Assembly: GCA_903970475.1 (NCBI GenBank)
Contig: CAJCIQ010000003.1
Span: forward strand, 1 to 59,076
Direction: 5' to 3'
Source of the DNA: Beijerinckiaceae bacterium
Lineage (GTDB): Bacteria; Bacteroidota; Bacteroidia; Chitinophagales; Chitinophagaceae
DNA length: 59,076 nucleotides
Shown: one piece after another, positions 1 to 8,484 of the stretch
How the letters are laid out: every line of letters starts with the position of its first letter
Numbering within the stretch: position 1 is the first letter of the stretch
The notes under the pieces: generated by a model
The model's database searches: none
Seen by the model: the letters and a program-made list of their open reading frames with translations, nothing else
Told to the model about the DNA's origin: nothing
Program-made: the position numbers and the translations under genes

Positions 1-83
1 AAAACTTCCTGAGGTAATTCAACAGTCCTGCCGGTTTTTCCGCCTTGTATGTTCAGTACGTCGACACTAATATTATTTGCCAT
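1..83 (-). CDS. rplD: 50S ribosomal protein L4, N-terminal fragment
   Basis: The window edge cuts this gene after about 27 codons. The reading frame starts MANNISVDVLNIQGG and continues KTGRTVELP, the usual start of bacterial L4, which binds 23S rRNA and lines the exit tunnel. It begins one base after the rplC stop, as expected for the S10 operon order rpsJ-rplC-rplD. Only the N-terminus is visible, so nothing can be said about the tunnel loop. The call rests on the N-terminal match and on gene order. Confidence 0.9.
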   Translation of the reverse strand, partial: MANNISVDVLNIQGGKTGRTVELPQEV

Positions 84-84
84 A

Positions 85-702
85 TTACTTCTGGATTAAA
101 ACGATGGAACCATTGTGGCCAGGAACTGCACCACCGATGAGAATATAATTTTTATCAGCGAATACCTTAACGACTTTAAGGCCCTTCAGCTTCACGCGAT
201 CACCGCCCATACGGCCAGCCATACGCATGCCTTTGAAGACCCTGGAAGGATAGGAAGAACCGCCCACGGAACCCGGAGCGCGCTGACGATCGTGTTGACC
301 GTGCGTAGCTTCTCCCACACCACTGAATCCATGACGTTTTACAACACCCTGGAAACCTTTACCTTTTGTAGTGCCAACAACGTCGACTTTTTCACCTTCA
401 GCGAAAATATCGACGGTAATTGTTTCACCTAATTGTTTATCAATGGAATAGTCGCGGAATTCTTTAACGAAATGCTTGGGGGAAGTAGATGCTTTGGCGA
501 AGTGGTTGATTTCCGCTTTGGTAGTATTCTTTTCCTTCTTTTCACCAAATGCCAGCTGTATAGCTTTGTAACCGTCAGAATCGGAAGTCTTAACCTGAGT
601 TACAACATTGGGGCCTGCTTCAATGATCGTACAGGCAATCTGCTTGCCGGAGGGATCGAAGATGCTGGTCATCCCGATTTTCTTTCCAATAATTCCTTTC
701 AT
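85..702 (-). CDS. rplC: 50S ribosomal protein L3
   Basis: Ribosomal protein L3 (205 aa), an early-assembly 23S rRNA-binding protein near the peptidyl transferase centre. The start [13 protein letters not shown] is the family N-terminus. The frame stays open for 46 further codons upstream, but that extension has no L3-like sequence and is rejected. The W-finger region is visible as [13 protein letters not shown] followed by [15 protein letters not shown], where L3 carries its methylated Gln. The C-terminus ends NGSIVLIQK. It lies 326 nt downstream of rpsJ, an unusually wide gap for this operon, and 1 nt before rplD. Confidence 0.97.
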   Translation of the reverse strand: MKGIIGKKIGMTSIFDPSGKQIACTIIEAGPNVVTQVKTSDSDGYKAIQLAFGEKKEKNTTKAEINHFAKASTSPKHFVKEFRDYSIDKQLGETITVDIFAEGEKVDVVGTTKGKGFQGVVKRHGFSGVGEATHGQHDRQRAPGSVGGSSYPSRVFKGMRMAGRMGGDRVKLKGLKVVKVFADKNYILIGGAVPGHNGSIVLIQK

Positions 703-1028
703 GCGTCTGCAGTTTGTGCCCTGCAAGGTATAGAGGACAGCCGGCTTGGATAATATCGGCTTCAATCCCTGTTTGCTACCAACCTTTTCCTTTGTTTTCC
801 TTACCCGGAGGCAGGAAGGGGAAGTACCGGTAGTAAACAAACCTTGAAAGGCTTGTTTATATGTTAGTTATCAATATGCGATCTCCGGAACCCATTATCG
901 GATCCCTCGAATCTGTTTTCCAGCGCTCCTTTGGTCTTCACCGTCGGCGAAAATTTGGGAGATGGATAAAAAGAACTTCATGTGGCGGGATTACCGCCGG
1001 CTTTCAGGACCGGTACTACCGGTTACCG
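703..1028 (-). other. Long rpsJ-rplC spacer with hairpins
   Basis: No credible gene is present in this 326-nt gap inside the S10 operon. Read as minus-strand RNA it contains several short inverted repeats: 11-nt arms with one mismatch at 835-845/848-858, a GGCGG/CCGCC pair at 984-988/994-998 and an ACCGG/CCGGT pair at 1009-1013/1019-1023. I see no convincing TAnnTTTG box for a second promoter. It may be an untranslated leader that controls rplC onward, but no known ribosomal leader motif was recognised. Confidence 0.4.
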
Positions 1029-1334
1029 TCAGGCTTTGATTTCTACGTCAACACCGCTAGGCAGATCCAGCTTGGATAGTGCGTCTACCGTACGGGAAGA
1101 GGAGGTGTAGATGTCCAACAGGCGCTTGTGGGTAGCCAACTGGAACTGTTCACGGCTCTTCTTGTTAACGTGCGGGGAACGCAGCACTGTAAAGATCTTC
1201 TTTTTGGTAGGCAGAGGAATAGGTCCTGTTACTACCGCACCGGTACTACGCACCGTTTTTACGATCTTTTCAGCAGACTTATCCACCAGATTGTGATCGT
1301 ATGATTGTAATTTGATTCTGATTCTCTGAGACAT
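1029..1334 (-). CDS. rpsJ: 30S ribosomal protein S10
   Basis: Ribosomal protein S10 (101 aa), part of the 30S head and, as NusE, of antitermination complexes. Starts [20 protein letters not shown] and contains the conserved [28 protein letters not shown] core split here over residues about 38-65, then the typical end [11 protein letters not shown]. It is the first gene of the S10 operon: a strong minus-strand terminator (1411-1458) and a TACCTTTG promoter box (1367-1374) separate it from the gene upstream. Confidence 0.98.
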   Translation of the reverse strand: MSQRIRIKLQSYDHNLVDKSAEKIVKTVRSTGAVVTGPIPLPTKKKIFTVLRSPHVNKKSREQFQLATHKRLLDIYTSSSRTVDALSKLDLPSGVDVEIKA

Positions 1335-1366
1335 ATCCGTTCTTTCCCAAATTAGAATTGGGAGTG

Positions 1367-1374
1367 CAAAGGTA
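1367..1374 (-). promoter_or_regulatory. rpsJ promoter -7 box TACCTTTG
   Basis: Minus-strand TACCTTTG matches the Bacteroidota -7 consensus TAnnTTTG. It lies 32 nt before the rpsJ ATG and implies a leader of about 28 nt. A TTGCTTG stretch about 21 nt upstream is a plausible -33 element. The same TACCTTTG octamer precedes fusA, rpsL, purL, mdh, pyrG and the FAD oxidoreductase in this window. Confidence 0.75.
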
Positions 1375-1410
1375 GCAGACCTATTTGGATTTCACAAGCA
1401 ATTTTTCATC

Positions 1411-1458
1411 TTTTTTCAAAAAAAATCAGGCTCAACCCAAATTGGGCTTGAGCCTGAT
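1411..1458 (-). terminator. Intrinsic terminator after the first WxPGxW gene
   Basis: On the minus strand a long near-perfect stem (ATCAGGCTCAAGCCCA pairing with TGGGTTGAGCCTGAT, one wobble) is followed by an eight-base T run. It ends transcription of the upstream small exported-protein gene and insulates the S10 operon. Confidence 0.85.
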
Positions 1459-1495
1459 CATTCATGATAAGTACAGTATCCTGTACCTAAATCAC

Positions 1496-1801
1496 TTATC
1501 TGCGCCAGTGGCCAGGTATCCAATAGGAACCCCTGCCCCCTTCCCTTTTCCAATGTCCGGGGACCCAAACGTGATAGCCTCTGGGGGGAACCGTCCAATA
1601 ACCCGGGTGATGTACATAGGCTCCGTTTACCCATACGAACTCATCACCAACCCAGACATGGGCTGGAGAAGGGGCAACAGGATGTACATAAACGGGAATG
1701 GGCGGTTCTACATTCACATAAAAGTGAACCTGAGCATCTGCCACACGGGCCATCAGCATTAAGCCAAGGGTAAAAACAGATAATAGGAAAAACTTTTTCA
1801 T
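1496..1801 (-). CDS. Small exported WxPGxW-repeat protein (copy 1)
   Basis: A 101-aa protein with a clear signal peptide (MKKFFLLSVFTLGLMLMARVADA, cleavage near residue 23). The mature part is rich in Val, Pro, Trp, Tyr and His with repeated aromatic motifs: HVWVGDEFVWVNG, YHVWVPGHW and SYWIPGHWRR at the C-terminus. This is the YxWxPGxW / WxxGxW repeat type seen in many small envelope proteins; the function of the family is unknown to me. It is followed by its own terminator. A paralogue lies directly upstream, and the two share the 5' sequence TATACCAAT just before the ATG, pointing to a tandem duplication. Confidence 0.85.
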   Translation of the reverse strand: MKKFFLLSVFTLGLMLMARVADAQVHFYVNVEPPIPVYVHPVAPSPAHVWVGDEFVWVNGAYVHHPGYWTVPPRGYHVWVPGHWKREGGRGSYWIPGHWRR

Positions 1802-1916
1802 ATTGGTATACGTTTAAAATGAGACATTTACCTAGTGAGCAAGTTTAGTACCATTCTCTGTTTTAACAAATGGGGCGTGATGAATGGGTACAAAAACGGG
1901 CAAATGGGCCAATACC

Positions 1917-2222
1917 CTACCTCCTCCAGTAACCATTGACCCAATAGTTACCCCGACGTGACCTTACCCAATGGCCTGGCACCCATAAATGGTAACCCCT
2001 GGGCGGAAGGCCCCAGTAAGGTCGAACCTCTACATACCTCCCTCCTCTCCAGGCCCATTCTGAACCTATCCATACGTGGCGTGGGGAAGGGGGAGCCGGT
2101 CTGACAATAACCGTAGGCGCAGGAACAACGGTTACATAGTGGTATTGTGCTTGCCCTTCCAGGGTGAGGGCTACCAGGAAGCCGCTCATGAAAGCCATGA
2201 CCCAATAACGGTATTTTTTCAT
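1917..2222 (-). CDS. Small exported WxPGxW-repeat protein (copy 2)
   Basis: A 101-aa paralogue of the gene just downstream. The start MKKYRYWVMAF is chosen because it gives a signal peptide (cleavage after GQA near residue 24) and an upstream sequence, ACTATACCAAT, matching the paralogue; a longer frame with 29 extra residues is rejected. The mature part carries RHVWIGSEWAWRGG, YHLWVPGHW and NYWVNGYWRR, aligned with copy 1 through the shared PPRGYH motif. Basic and aromatic, probably periplasmic or surface-bound by inference. It sits between fusA and rpsJ, an odd place for a non-translation gene. Confidence 0.85.
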   Translation of the reverse strand: MKKYRYWVMAFMSGFLVALTLEGQAQYHYVTVVPAPTVIVRPAPPSPRHVWIGSEWAWRGGRYVEVRPYWGLPPRGYHLWVPGHWVRSRRGNYWVNGYWRR

Positions 2223-2480
2223 ATTGGTATAGTTTATAGCTATTCCCAATACGAATTCTGTGCCGGGGCTTATGCTGGGTTTTGGGGAAAAACAATTGCC
2301 TATAGCCACTCCCCCCCCCTCTGTGGTTTTATCCGACTTATGGCATCAGCCTCTCAATTTGTGCAGACCGCTTACCACCTCCTTTATAGCTCAATTTCAA
2401 TTCCCGCTCAAAGTCGTAGATCGGTCGTTTTGCGTGCAGAATGCTTCCCTGACACCTTCAGGTCTATGTATAGCAAGACC
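2223..2480. other. Spacer between WxPGxW copy 2 and the fusA terminator
   Basis: About 260 nt with no credible gene. It must contain the promoter for the minus-strand WxPGxW genes, but I found no clean TAnnTTTG box. A run of nine C (2311-2319) stands out and could be prone to length variation. Confidence 0.35.
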
Positions 2481-2517
2481 CAAAAAAGAAACCGCCCCCT
2501 AAGAGAAGGAGGCGGCG
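2481..2517 (-). terminator. fusA terminator
   Basis: Minus strand: GCCGCCTCC, an 8-nt loop, GGGGGCGG, then TTTCTTTTTT. This GC-rich stem with a U tract lies about 30 nt after the fusA stop. Confidence 0.85.
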
Positions 2518-2546
2518 CCAATATTCTAGTCCGAAAGATTCGAAGC

Positions 2547-4694
2547 TTATTCAGCTTTTACTTTACCCTTAGCCTTAGCAACCACTTCTTCAGCGATGTT
2601 GTTAGGAGCCTGGGCATAGTGATGGAATTCCATGGTAGAGGAAGCACGTCCGGAAGACAAGGAACGCAGTTGGGTTACGTAACCGAACATTTCGCTCAAA
2701 GGCACTTTAGCTTTGATAACCTGAAGGTTACCACGGCTATCCATACCTTCCATGATGCCGCGACGACGGTTCAAGTCACCAGTAACATCACCCATGTATT
2801 GGTCAGGAGTAACCACTTCTACCCTCATGATGGGTTCCAGCAGAATTGGTTTTGCTTTACGGCCAGCCTCACGGTAACCACTCTTAGCGCACAATTCAAA
2901 GGACATACCATCAGAGTCAACTGCGTGGAAGCTACCATCGAACACACGAACCTTCATGTTTTCTACAGGGAAGTTAGCCAGTACCCCGGTAGTCATAGAG
3001 GTTTCAAATCCTTTCTGGATAGGAGCAACGAATTCCCTGGGGATAGATCCACCGAAGAGGTCGTTTACAAACTGGAAATGTTGACCGGGATTTGCTGCCA
3101 ACCATTCTTCATCGGCGGGCCCGATAGAGAACTGGATGTCGGCGAACTTACCACGACCACCGGTTTGCTTTTTCAGCACCTCACGGTGTTCAACAGTTGC
3201 CGTAAAGGCTTCTTTGTAGGCAACCTGGGGAGCACCCTGGTTTACTTCTACTTTGAACTCGCGCCTCATACGGTCCAGGATGATTTCCAAGTGCAATTCA
3301 CCCATACCCCTGAGGATGGTCTGACCAGTGTCCTCATCGGTGTTTACACGGAGTGTAGGATCTTCTTCGACCAATTTGGCAATAGCCATACCCATCTTAT
3401 CGACATCAGCCTGTGTTTTAGGCTCTATCGCAATGGCGATAACAGGCTCAGGGATGAACATGTTTTCCAATGCAATAGGATGTTTTTCGTCGCAGAGGGT
3501 GTCTCCGGTTTTGATATCTTTAAAACCGACGGCAGCTCCGATATCACCTGCTTCAATGAAGTCGATGGGGTTCTGCTTGTTGGCAAACATCTTCATGATA
3601 CGGCTGATACGCTCGTTTTTACCACTGCGTACATTCAGCACATAACTACCGGCATCCAGATGGCCGGAATAACACCTGAAGAACGCCAGACGGCCCACGA
3701 AGGGGTCAGTCATAATTTTGAAAGCCAGCGCTGCAAAAGGTTCTTTAGCGTTGGGGTGACGAACGGTTGTTTCGCCGGTATCAGGATTGGTTCCTTCGAT
3801 AGCTTCGATATCCAAAGGAGAAGGCAGGTAACGACAAACCGCATCCAGCGCGGTCTGTACACCTTTGTTCTTAAAGGAAGAACCGCACATCATCGGAACG
3901 ATGCTCAGGTCAATAGTCGCTTTACGGATGGCTTCATGCATCTCATCTTCGCTGATGGAATTGGGATCTTCGAAGAATTTCTCCATCAAAGTATCATCAT
4001 ATTCAGCAACGGCTTCAATCAACTGGGCCCTCCAGTGGTCAGCTTCCTCCTGCAAATCAGCAGGTACGGGGATTTCTTCATAAGTCATCCCTTCGGTTGC
4101 CATATCCCAAATGATCCCTTTCATGCGGATCAGGTCAACCACCCCTTTGAAGTCATCTTCAGCACCGATAGGCAGTTGAAGAGGAACGGCTTTGGCACCC
4201 AGCATTTCCCTAACCTGGTTGACCACCATCAGGAAGTCAGCACCGGCACGGTCCATTTTATTGACGAACCCGATACGGGGAACTTTATAACGATTAGCCT
4301 GGCGCCAAACGGTTTCAGACTGAGGTTCAACCCCGTCCACAGCAGAAAACAGGGCAATCAGACCATCCAGTACACGCATAGAACGTTCAACCTCAATGGT
4401 GAAGTCCACGTGGCCCGGAGTATCGATGATATTGAAGGCGTATTTTTTAGTATCTGGGGTAACCGTCCCTTTCTGCGTAGGGAAATTCCACTGGCAGCTC
4501 ACAGCAGCAGAAGTAATGGTAATGCCCCTCTCCTTTTCCTGCTCCATCCAGTCGGTGGTGGCAGCACCATCGTGCACCTCACCAATTTTATGGATCATCC
4601 CGGTGTACCTCAGGATACGCTCGGTGGTAGTGGTTTTACCAGCATCAATATGGGCCGCAATACCAAAGTTTCTTTGAAATTTTAAGTCTGCCAT
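2547..4694 (-). CDS. fusA: Elongation factor G
   Basis: Translation elongation factor G (715 aa), the GTPase that drives tRNA-mRNA translocation and, with RRF, ribosome recycling. GTPase motifs are intact: AHIDAGKTT at residues 14-22 (P-loop), DTPGHVDF (G3) and NKMDRAGAD (G4). The later EF-G domains follow, including the RMEV-type region near [18 protein letters not shown] and [19 protein letters not shown] in the C-terminal part. The C-terminus is Lys/Ala-rich. It has its own promoter box (4770-4777) and terminator, although it follows rpsL-rpsG in classical str order. Confidence 0.98.
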   Translation of the reverse strand: MADLKFQRNFGIAAHIDAGKTTTTERILRYTGMIHKIGEVHDGAATTDWMEQEKERGITITSAAVSCQWNFPTQKGTVTPDTKKYAFNIIDTPGHVDFTIEVERSMRVLDGLIALFSAVDGVEPQSETVWRQANRYKVPRIGFVNKMDRAGADFLMVVNQVREMLGAKAVPLQLPIGAEDDFKGVVDLIRMKGIIWDMATEGMTYEEIPVPADLQEEADHWRAQLIEAVAEYDDTLMEKFFEDPNSISEDEMHEAIRKATIDLSIVPMMCGSSFKNKGVQTALDAVCRYLPSPLDIEAIEGTNPDTGETTVRHPNAKEPFAALAFKIMTDPFVGRLAFFRCYSGHLDAGSYVLNVRSGKNERISRIMKMFANKQNPIDFIEAGDIGAAVGFKDIKTGDTLCDEKHPIALENMFIPEPVIAIAIEPKTQADVDKMGMAIAKLVEEDPTLRVNTDEDTGQTILRGMGELHLEIILDRMRREFKVEVNQGAPQVAYKEAFTATVEHREVLKKQTGGRGKFADIQFSIGPADEEWLAANPGQHFQFVNDLFGGSIPREFVAPIQKGFETSMTTGVLANFPVENMKVRVFDGSFHAVDSDGMSFELCAKSGYREAGRKAKPILLEPIMRVEVVTPDQYMGDVTGDLNRRRGIMEGMDSRGNLQVIKAKVPLSEMFGYVTQLRSLSSGRASSTMEFHHYAQAPNNIAEEVVAKAKGKVKAE

Positions 4695-4769
4695 GACAGA
4701 TTAGTTATTAATTGATTGTGTGATTTTAAGCGTTCAAAAAAGGGCAATTTCTCCCCTCATTTTGGTGCG

Positions 4770-4777
4770 CAAAGGTA
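4770..4777 (-). promoter_or_regulatory. fusA promoter -7 box TACCTTTG
   Basis: Minus-strand TACCTTTG, 75 nt before the fusA ATG, implying a leader of about 70 nt. Together with the hairpin at 4855-4889 it indicates that fusA can be transcribed separately from rpsL-rpsG. Confidence 0.7.
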
Positions 4778-4854
4778 AGCAATTCGGGCGATCTAACCCA
4801 CTTGTACTTTCATTTTGCGTTAAAAAATAGTGAAGGCTGGATAACCCCTTAAAA

Positions 4855-4889
4855 CCCAAAGTCCCAACTGCACGGGGCAGATGGGACTC
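4855..4889 (-). terminator. Probable terminator after rpsG
   Basis: Minus strand: AGTCCCA, a 15-nt loop, TGGGACT, then TTGGGTTTT. The stem is good but the U tract is interrupted, so termination may be partial and allow read-through into fusA. Confidence 0.6.
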
Positions 4890-4922
4890 TAAGCCAGTTA
4901 TAAGAAAGTAATTGGAATCCTG

Positions 4923-5390
4923 TTAGATCCTGAAGTGAGAGAATGCCTTGTTGGCGTCAGCCATACGATGGGTATCCTCTTTCTTCTTGAAGGCAGCACC
5001 TTCACCTTTGGAAGCGGCGATGATTTCACCGGCCAGTTTGTCTGCCATGCTCTTCCCGTTCCTATCCCTGGCGTAGCGGATCAGCCACTTCATTGACAGG
5101 GAGATTTTACGGTCAGGACGTACTTCAGAAGGAATCTGGAAGGTAGCACCACCGATACGACGGCTGCGTACTTCTACAGCAGGAGTCACATTGGTCAAAG
5201 CTTTACGCCAAATTTCATATCCGTCCTCGTTGGTTTGTTTGCTGATGCGATCAATAGCATCGTAGAAAATCGTCAAGGCGACGCTTTTCTTCCCCTGCCA
5301 CATCAGATTGTTGACAAAACGGGTAACCAGTTTGTCGTTGAACTTCGGATCCGGAGCGAGTGGCAGCTTTTTAGCTTGTGCTTTCCTCAT
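4923..5390 (-). CDS. rpsG: 30S ribosomal protein S7
   Basis: Ribosomal protein S7 (155 aa), which nucleates assembly of the 30S head and contacts mRNA and E-site tRNA. Starts [19 protein letters not shown]; the core has [17 protein letters not shown] and the conserved stretch [26 protein letters not shown] (about residues 86-110), and it ends NKAFSHFRI. The length is normal. It lies 47 nt downstream of rpsL and shares its promoter. Confidence 0.98.
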   Translation of the reverse strand: MRKAQAKKLPLAPDPKFNDKLVTRFVNNLMWQGKKSVALTIFYDAIDRISKQTNEDGYEIWRKALTNVTPAVEVRSRRIGGATFQIPSEVRPDRKISLSMKWLIRYARDRNGKSMADKLAGEIIAASKGEGAAFKKKEDTHRMADANKAFSHFRI

Positions 5391-5437
5391 TTATTATGAA
5401 GTTGTAAAAATTTGATAATTAATTATTTCTTCGCCAA

Positions 5438-5842
5438 TTATTTTTTCTTGGCAGGAGCAGGAGCAGCACCTTTCTTAGGCAATTTAGTACCGTATTTGGA
5501 ACGGCTTTGCTTCCTGTCTTTCACACCAGCAGTATCCAATGCACCACGCACAATATGATAACGTACACCTGGTAAATCCTTCACACGACCACCGCGCACC
5601 AGCACGATAGAGTGCTCCTGGAGGTTATGGCCTTCACCTGGGATGTAGGCAATTACTTCCACTTTATTGGTCAAACGCACCTTTGCTACTTTACGCAACG
5701 CGGAGTTCGGCTTTTTAGGCGTAGTGGTGTACACACGGGTACATACTCCCCGGCGTTGAGGACAGTTACTCAGAGCCCTGGATTTAGATTTAGCCCTGAT
5801 GATTTCTCTACCTTTTCTTACTAACTGTTGTATTGTAGGCAT
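5438..5842 (-). CDS. rpsL: 30S ribosomal protein S12
   Basis: Ribosomal protein S12 (134 aa), the decoding-centre protein. Starts [13 protein letters not shown]. The two loops known as streptomycin-resistance sites carry the wild-type lysines ([12 protein letters not shown] and [12 protein letters not shown]). The C-terminus has a short Lys/Ala/Pro-rich tail ([11 protein letters not shown]), common in Bacteroidota. First gene of the str operon, with a TACCTTTG box 24 nt before the start. Confidence 0.98.
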   Translation of the reverse strand: MPTIQQLVRKGREIIRAKSKSRALSNCPQRRGVCTRVYTTTPKKPNSALRKVAKVRLTNKVEVIAYIPGEGHNLQEHSIVLVRGGRVKDLPGVRYHIVRGALDTAGVKDRKQSRSKYGTKLPKKGAAPAPAKKK

Positions 5843-5866
5843 TTTATCCTTGTAAATTTAGGACGG

Positions 5867-5874
5867 CAAAGGTA
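5867..5874 (-). promoter_or_regulatory. rpsL promoter -7 box TACCTTTG
   Basis: Minus-strand TACCTTTG, 24 nt before the rpsL ATG, giving a leader of about 20 nt. A second match, TAACTTTG, lies further upstream near 5962-5969 and could be an additional start. Confidence 0.75.
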
Positions 5875-6086
5875 AGAGTATAAATTTGGATTAACAAAAA
5901 TCCGACTTTAATTTTTCCATTCATTCCGAATAAATCCCTTCCTACCAAGCTTCCGGCCTGCAAAGTTATTGATTTTCACCCATCGATTTCTCTAAAAATC
6001 AGCTCCAAAGCTAGGCCCCTCTCTTCCGAAAAGAAGCCTATAGGAAAGCCAGACGAAACCACATTCCTAAACCGGGTATCCGCCTG

Positions 6087-6209
6087 CATAGCCCCAAGGA
6101 CGCCCTTATCCGCATCAGCCAATCGCGAAGCCCGAAGGGCGTAATCGTGTTCATAGCCCCAAGGACGCCCCGATCCGCATCAGCCAATCGCGAAGCCCGA
6201 AGGGCGTAA
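6087..6209. repeat. Two-copy 58-nt direct repeat
   Basis: Two nearly identical 58-nt units (6087-6144 and 6152-6209) beginning CATAGCCCCAAGGACGCCC and ending GAAGCCCGAAGGGCGTAA, 65 nt apart and differing only in a few bases near the middle. A partial third start (CTGCCTGCATAGCC) follows at 6210. The GCCC-GAA-GGGC segment in each unit is a small hairpin. No coding sense was found; the open frames across it have no recognisable product. The rest of the 606-nt gap between rpsL and the OmpA-family gene holds promoters on one side and terminator hairpins on the other. Confidence 0.75.
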
Positions 6210-6306
6210 CTGCCTGCATAGCCTCAGCCAAACTCCCTGAGCCAGCGTCCCGCACCGGGGAGTACTGAGGTGGCCTTGCGGCCACCTTAGTGCAACGCAT
6301 GGATGG

Positions 6307-6370
6307 CTTTTTTTATTTCCGCCTTGGGTCTCTTGTGGAATCTTAGGCCCTTCGGCGGAAATAAAAAAAG
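6307..6370. repeat. 17-nt perfect inverted repeat
   Basis: CTTTTTTTATTTCCGCC (6307-6323) and its exact reverse complement GGCGGAAATAAAAAAAG (6354-6370) are separated by 30 nt. The right arm overlaps the U tract of the neighbouring terminator, so the two structures cannot both form in one RNA. Confidence 0.75.
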
Positions 6371-6394
6371 CGGCCCCTGGAAAGGGACCGCGCA
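6362..6394 (-). terminator. Terminator of the giant protein-porP-ompA operon
   Basis: Minus strand: GCGGTCCC, a short loop, GGGGCCGC, then TTTTTTTATTT. It lies about 55 nt after the last gene of the operon. Confidence 0.8.
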
Positions 6395-6448
6395 CTTAGA
6401 ACTGCTGATTAACCAATTCTACTACCTACAACAGTGGTATATGTTGGC

Positions 6449-8458
6449 TTAATTCTTCCTTAAAACGGCAAATTCTGTCCTTCGATTTGTCTGACGGCCG
6501 TCAGGATTATCTTTCCCGTTAGGCAGTTTTTCCGGAGCAATAGGGCAGCATTTTCCAAAACCCTTCCATTTCAGGCGGGCTGGGTCTATTCCCTTGCTGA
6601 TCAAATAGTCAACGCAGGATTTAGCCCTGAGTTCGGATAGGTTCAGGTTATACTTCACAGATCCTACCCCATCCGTATGGGATCCCATTTGAATGGTCAG
6701 GCCTGGATTTTCATCCAATAATGCGACCAGGGTATCCAATACGATTTTCGATTCAGGTCTTAAACTGGCCTTATTGAAGTCATACAATATATTGGGTAGG
6801 ACGATGGGGTGATCCTCCCCTATATCATAGTGTTTCAGGCACAACTCAGGATTATTGAGGGTATCAGTAGGCACCATGTCCTCTGAATGGACATCGAAGC
6901 TCTTGTTAAAATAATTATCCTTTTCAGCCTTGATCTTGTAATTGCCCGGATCATCCAGTTCAAACCCATAGCCCCCTCCGGCATCCGTATTGGCAAATCC
7001 GGCTGGTTTATTGGTTTTGGCGTCAATTAAGGTGATTTTGACCCCTGAAATGGGTTGATGGGTATCACAATCCACGACATCTCCCCCTATCCGCTTGCCC
7101 CTGCGGGTGACCTTAAACAGCTCCAGACAACAGCTACTGGCCCTGTCTGAACTGATATACGCCTCCTTAAATAACTTCTTTCCAGGCGTGGTACTGGTAA
7201 AATACATATCATCCTTGGGAGAGTTGACAGGAGCACCCAGGTTCACAGGCGTGCTGAGGTTGGCCAGGTCTCCAGTGCTTTCAAACAAATCAAAATTACC
7301 CAAACCTACCCTTCCGTTGGTACTGAAAATCAATACATGAAGTCCAGCATCATAGTAAGGCGCTTCTTCGTCTCCTGCGGTATTGACCGTGGGCCCCATA
7401 TTAACGGGGGTACCCGGATTTCCATTGGCGTCCAAGGTAGCATACCAGATATCAAATTTACCAGACCCACCAGGTCTATCCGAGGCAAACAGAAGCGTCT
7501 GCCCATCGGTACTGATGGCCGGCTGCATGGTGCTATATCCTGGTATATCCAATCCCGTGAGCTTGGCAGGTTCAGACCAGGCAGTGCCATTACGGGTGCA
7601 TTTGTAGAGATCAGCTTGTTTTTTGCCATCCTTTGCGGTCCACTCCGTCAGATACATGGTCAATCCATCCTGACTAAGTGCCGATACCCCCTCCTCCATG
7701 GACTGACCTGGCAGGTCAACACGCTGGGCCGTTCCGGAAGTTGAGCCATTGGAAACGGGAGTCGTATACAAATGGTTGATATAAGGATCCTTACCGCCTG
7801 CTGTCTTGGGGGCAGCAACAGCAGTTGACCTCGAAGAGGTGAAGCTCAATTGGGAAGTCCACCAAACCGGGGCATAATTGGCTCCCCCTTCATTGAAGGT
7901 TCCACCCAACTTTACGACCGTAAAAGGAGTCATGGTCTTTTGCATCTCAGAGACCGCAAACTGGCAGTTGGCAATCTCCTTATCAGTAGCCGCCTGATAT
8001 TCATCCTGGGTCGCGTAAGCCGCTTTGAATTGCTGAAATTGGGTCAGGGCTTCGGCAAACTTTCCATTTGCCCGCAGACAGACCCCATACCAGTATTTGG
8101 CCAAAGGAAACTCAGGGGAATTGAAGCTTACCGCTTGAGCATACCATTTTTCGGCTGAACCAAAATCATTGTATTGACGGTAGGATTCCGCTAGCCTGAA
8201 GACCAGCTCTTCGTATTCGTGCATCCTGGCCGACTTGGAAGGATGCCTGGTCTCATCTATCTGGTAAGGAAAGAAGTTTTTGGCAATATCCTTTTTGTTT
8301 TCCAGGGCCTTAGAATAGTATTGGGCAGCAGTATAATAATCCTGTTTGGAATAATATATATCAGCAGTGCGCTTGTAATCCGTCACGAATTGAGCCCGGA
8401 CGAGATAAGGCAGCCCTAAGAGTACAGACGTGCAGAGGAGTATACAGAGTTTTCGCAT
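6449..8458 (-). CDS. OmpA-family T9SS-associated protein (PorE-like): TPR, PD40, carboxypeptidase-regulatory and OmpA domains
   Basis: A 669-aa exported protein. The start MRKLCILLCTSVLLG is chosen because it gives a proper signal peptide ending VRA-Q; the ten upstream codons are not needed. Domain order: TPR-like helices (about 30-150, YSKALENKK, AEKWYAQAVSF), a WD40-like PD40 propeller (about 180-440, motifs such as PAISTDGQTLLFASDRPGG), a carboxypeptidase-regulatory fold (about 455-535, GGDVVDCDTHQPISGVKI) and a C-terminal OmpA peptidoglycan-binding domain (LSELRAKSCVDYLISKGI). This order matches PorE, an accessory type IX secretion component. PorE is described as a lipoprotein, yet no lipobox Cys is seen here. 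Lies 26 nt after porP. Confidence 0.88.
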   Translation of the reverse strand: MRKLCILLCTSVLLGLPYLVRAQFVTDYKRTADIYYSKQDYYTAAQYYSKALENKKDIAKNFFPYQIDETRHPSKSARMHEYEELVFRLAESYRQYNDFGSAEKWYAQAVSFNSPEFPLAKYWYGVCLRANGKFAEALTQFQQFKAAYATQDEYQAATDKEIANCQFAVSEMQKTMTPFTVVKLGGTFNEGGANYAPVWWTSQLSFTSSRSTAVAAPKTAGGKDPYINHLYTTPVSNGSTSGTAQRVDLPGQSMEEGVSALSQDGLTMYLTEWTAKDGKKQADLYKCTRNGTAWSEPAKLTGLDIPGYSTMQPAISTDGQTLLFASDRPGGSGKFDIWYATLDANGNPGTPVNMGPTVNTAGDEEAPYYDAGLHVLIFSTNGRVGLGNFDLFESTGDLANLSTPVNLGAPVNSPKDDMYFTSTTPGKKLFKEAYISSDRASSCCLELFKVTRRGKRIGGDVVDCDTHQPISGVKITLIDAKTNKPAGFANTDAGGGYGFELDDPGNYKIKAEKDNYFNKSFDVHSEDMVPTDTLNNPELCLKHYDIGEDHPIVLPNILYDFNKASLRPESKIVLDTLVALLDENPGLTIQMGSHTDGVGSVKYNLNLSELRAKSCVDYLISKGIDPARLKWKGFGKCCPIAPEKLPNGKDNPDGRQTNRRTEFAVLRKN

Positions 8459-8484
8459 AATAAGACCGTTCAGCATGAATAATG

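Noticed and set aside
703..840. 46-codon N-terminal extension of rplC
   Set aside because: The extension has no L3 homology, and the canonical start [13 protein letters not shown] lies at 702.
2076..4685. Open frame of 869 codons on the plus strand opposite fusA
   Set aside because: It is the antisense shadow of the clearly identified fusA gene. Its translation has no recognisable domain, and it runs across a terminator and the neighbouring spacer.
6087..6209. CRISPR-like array
   Set aside because: Only two long units separated by 7 nt, no spacers of regular length and no cas genes nearby.
6180..6395. 71-codon frame on the minus strand in the repeat region
   Set aside because: It runs through the direct repeat, the inverted repeat and the terminator, with low-complexity translation.
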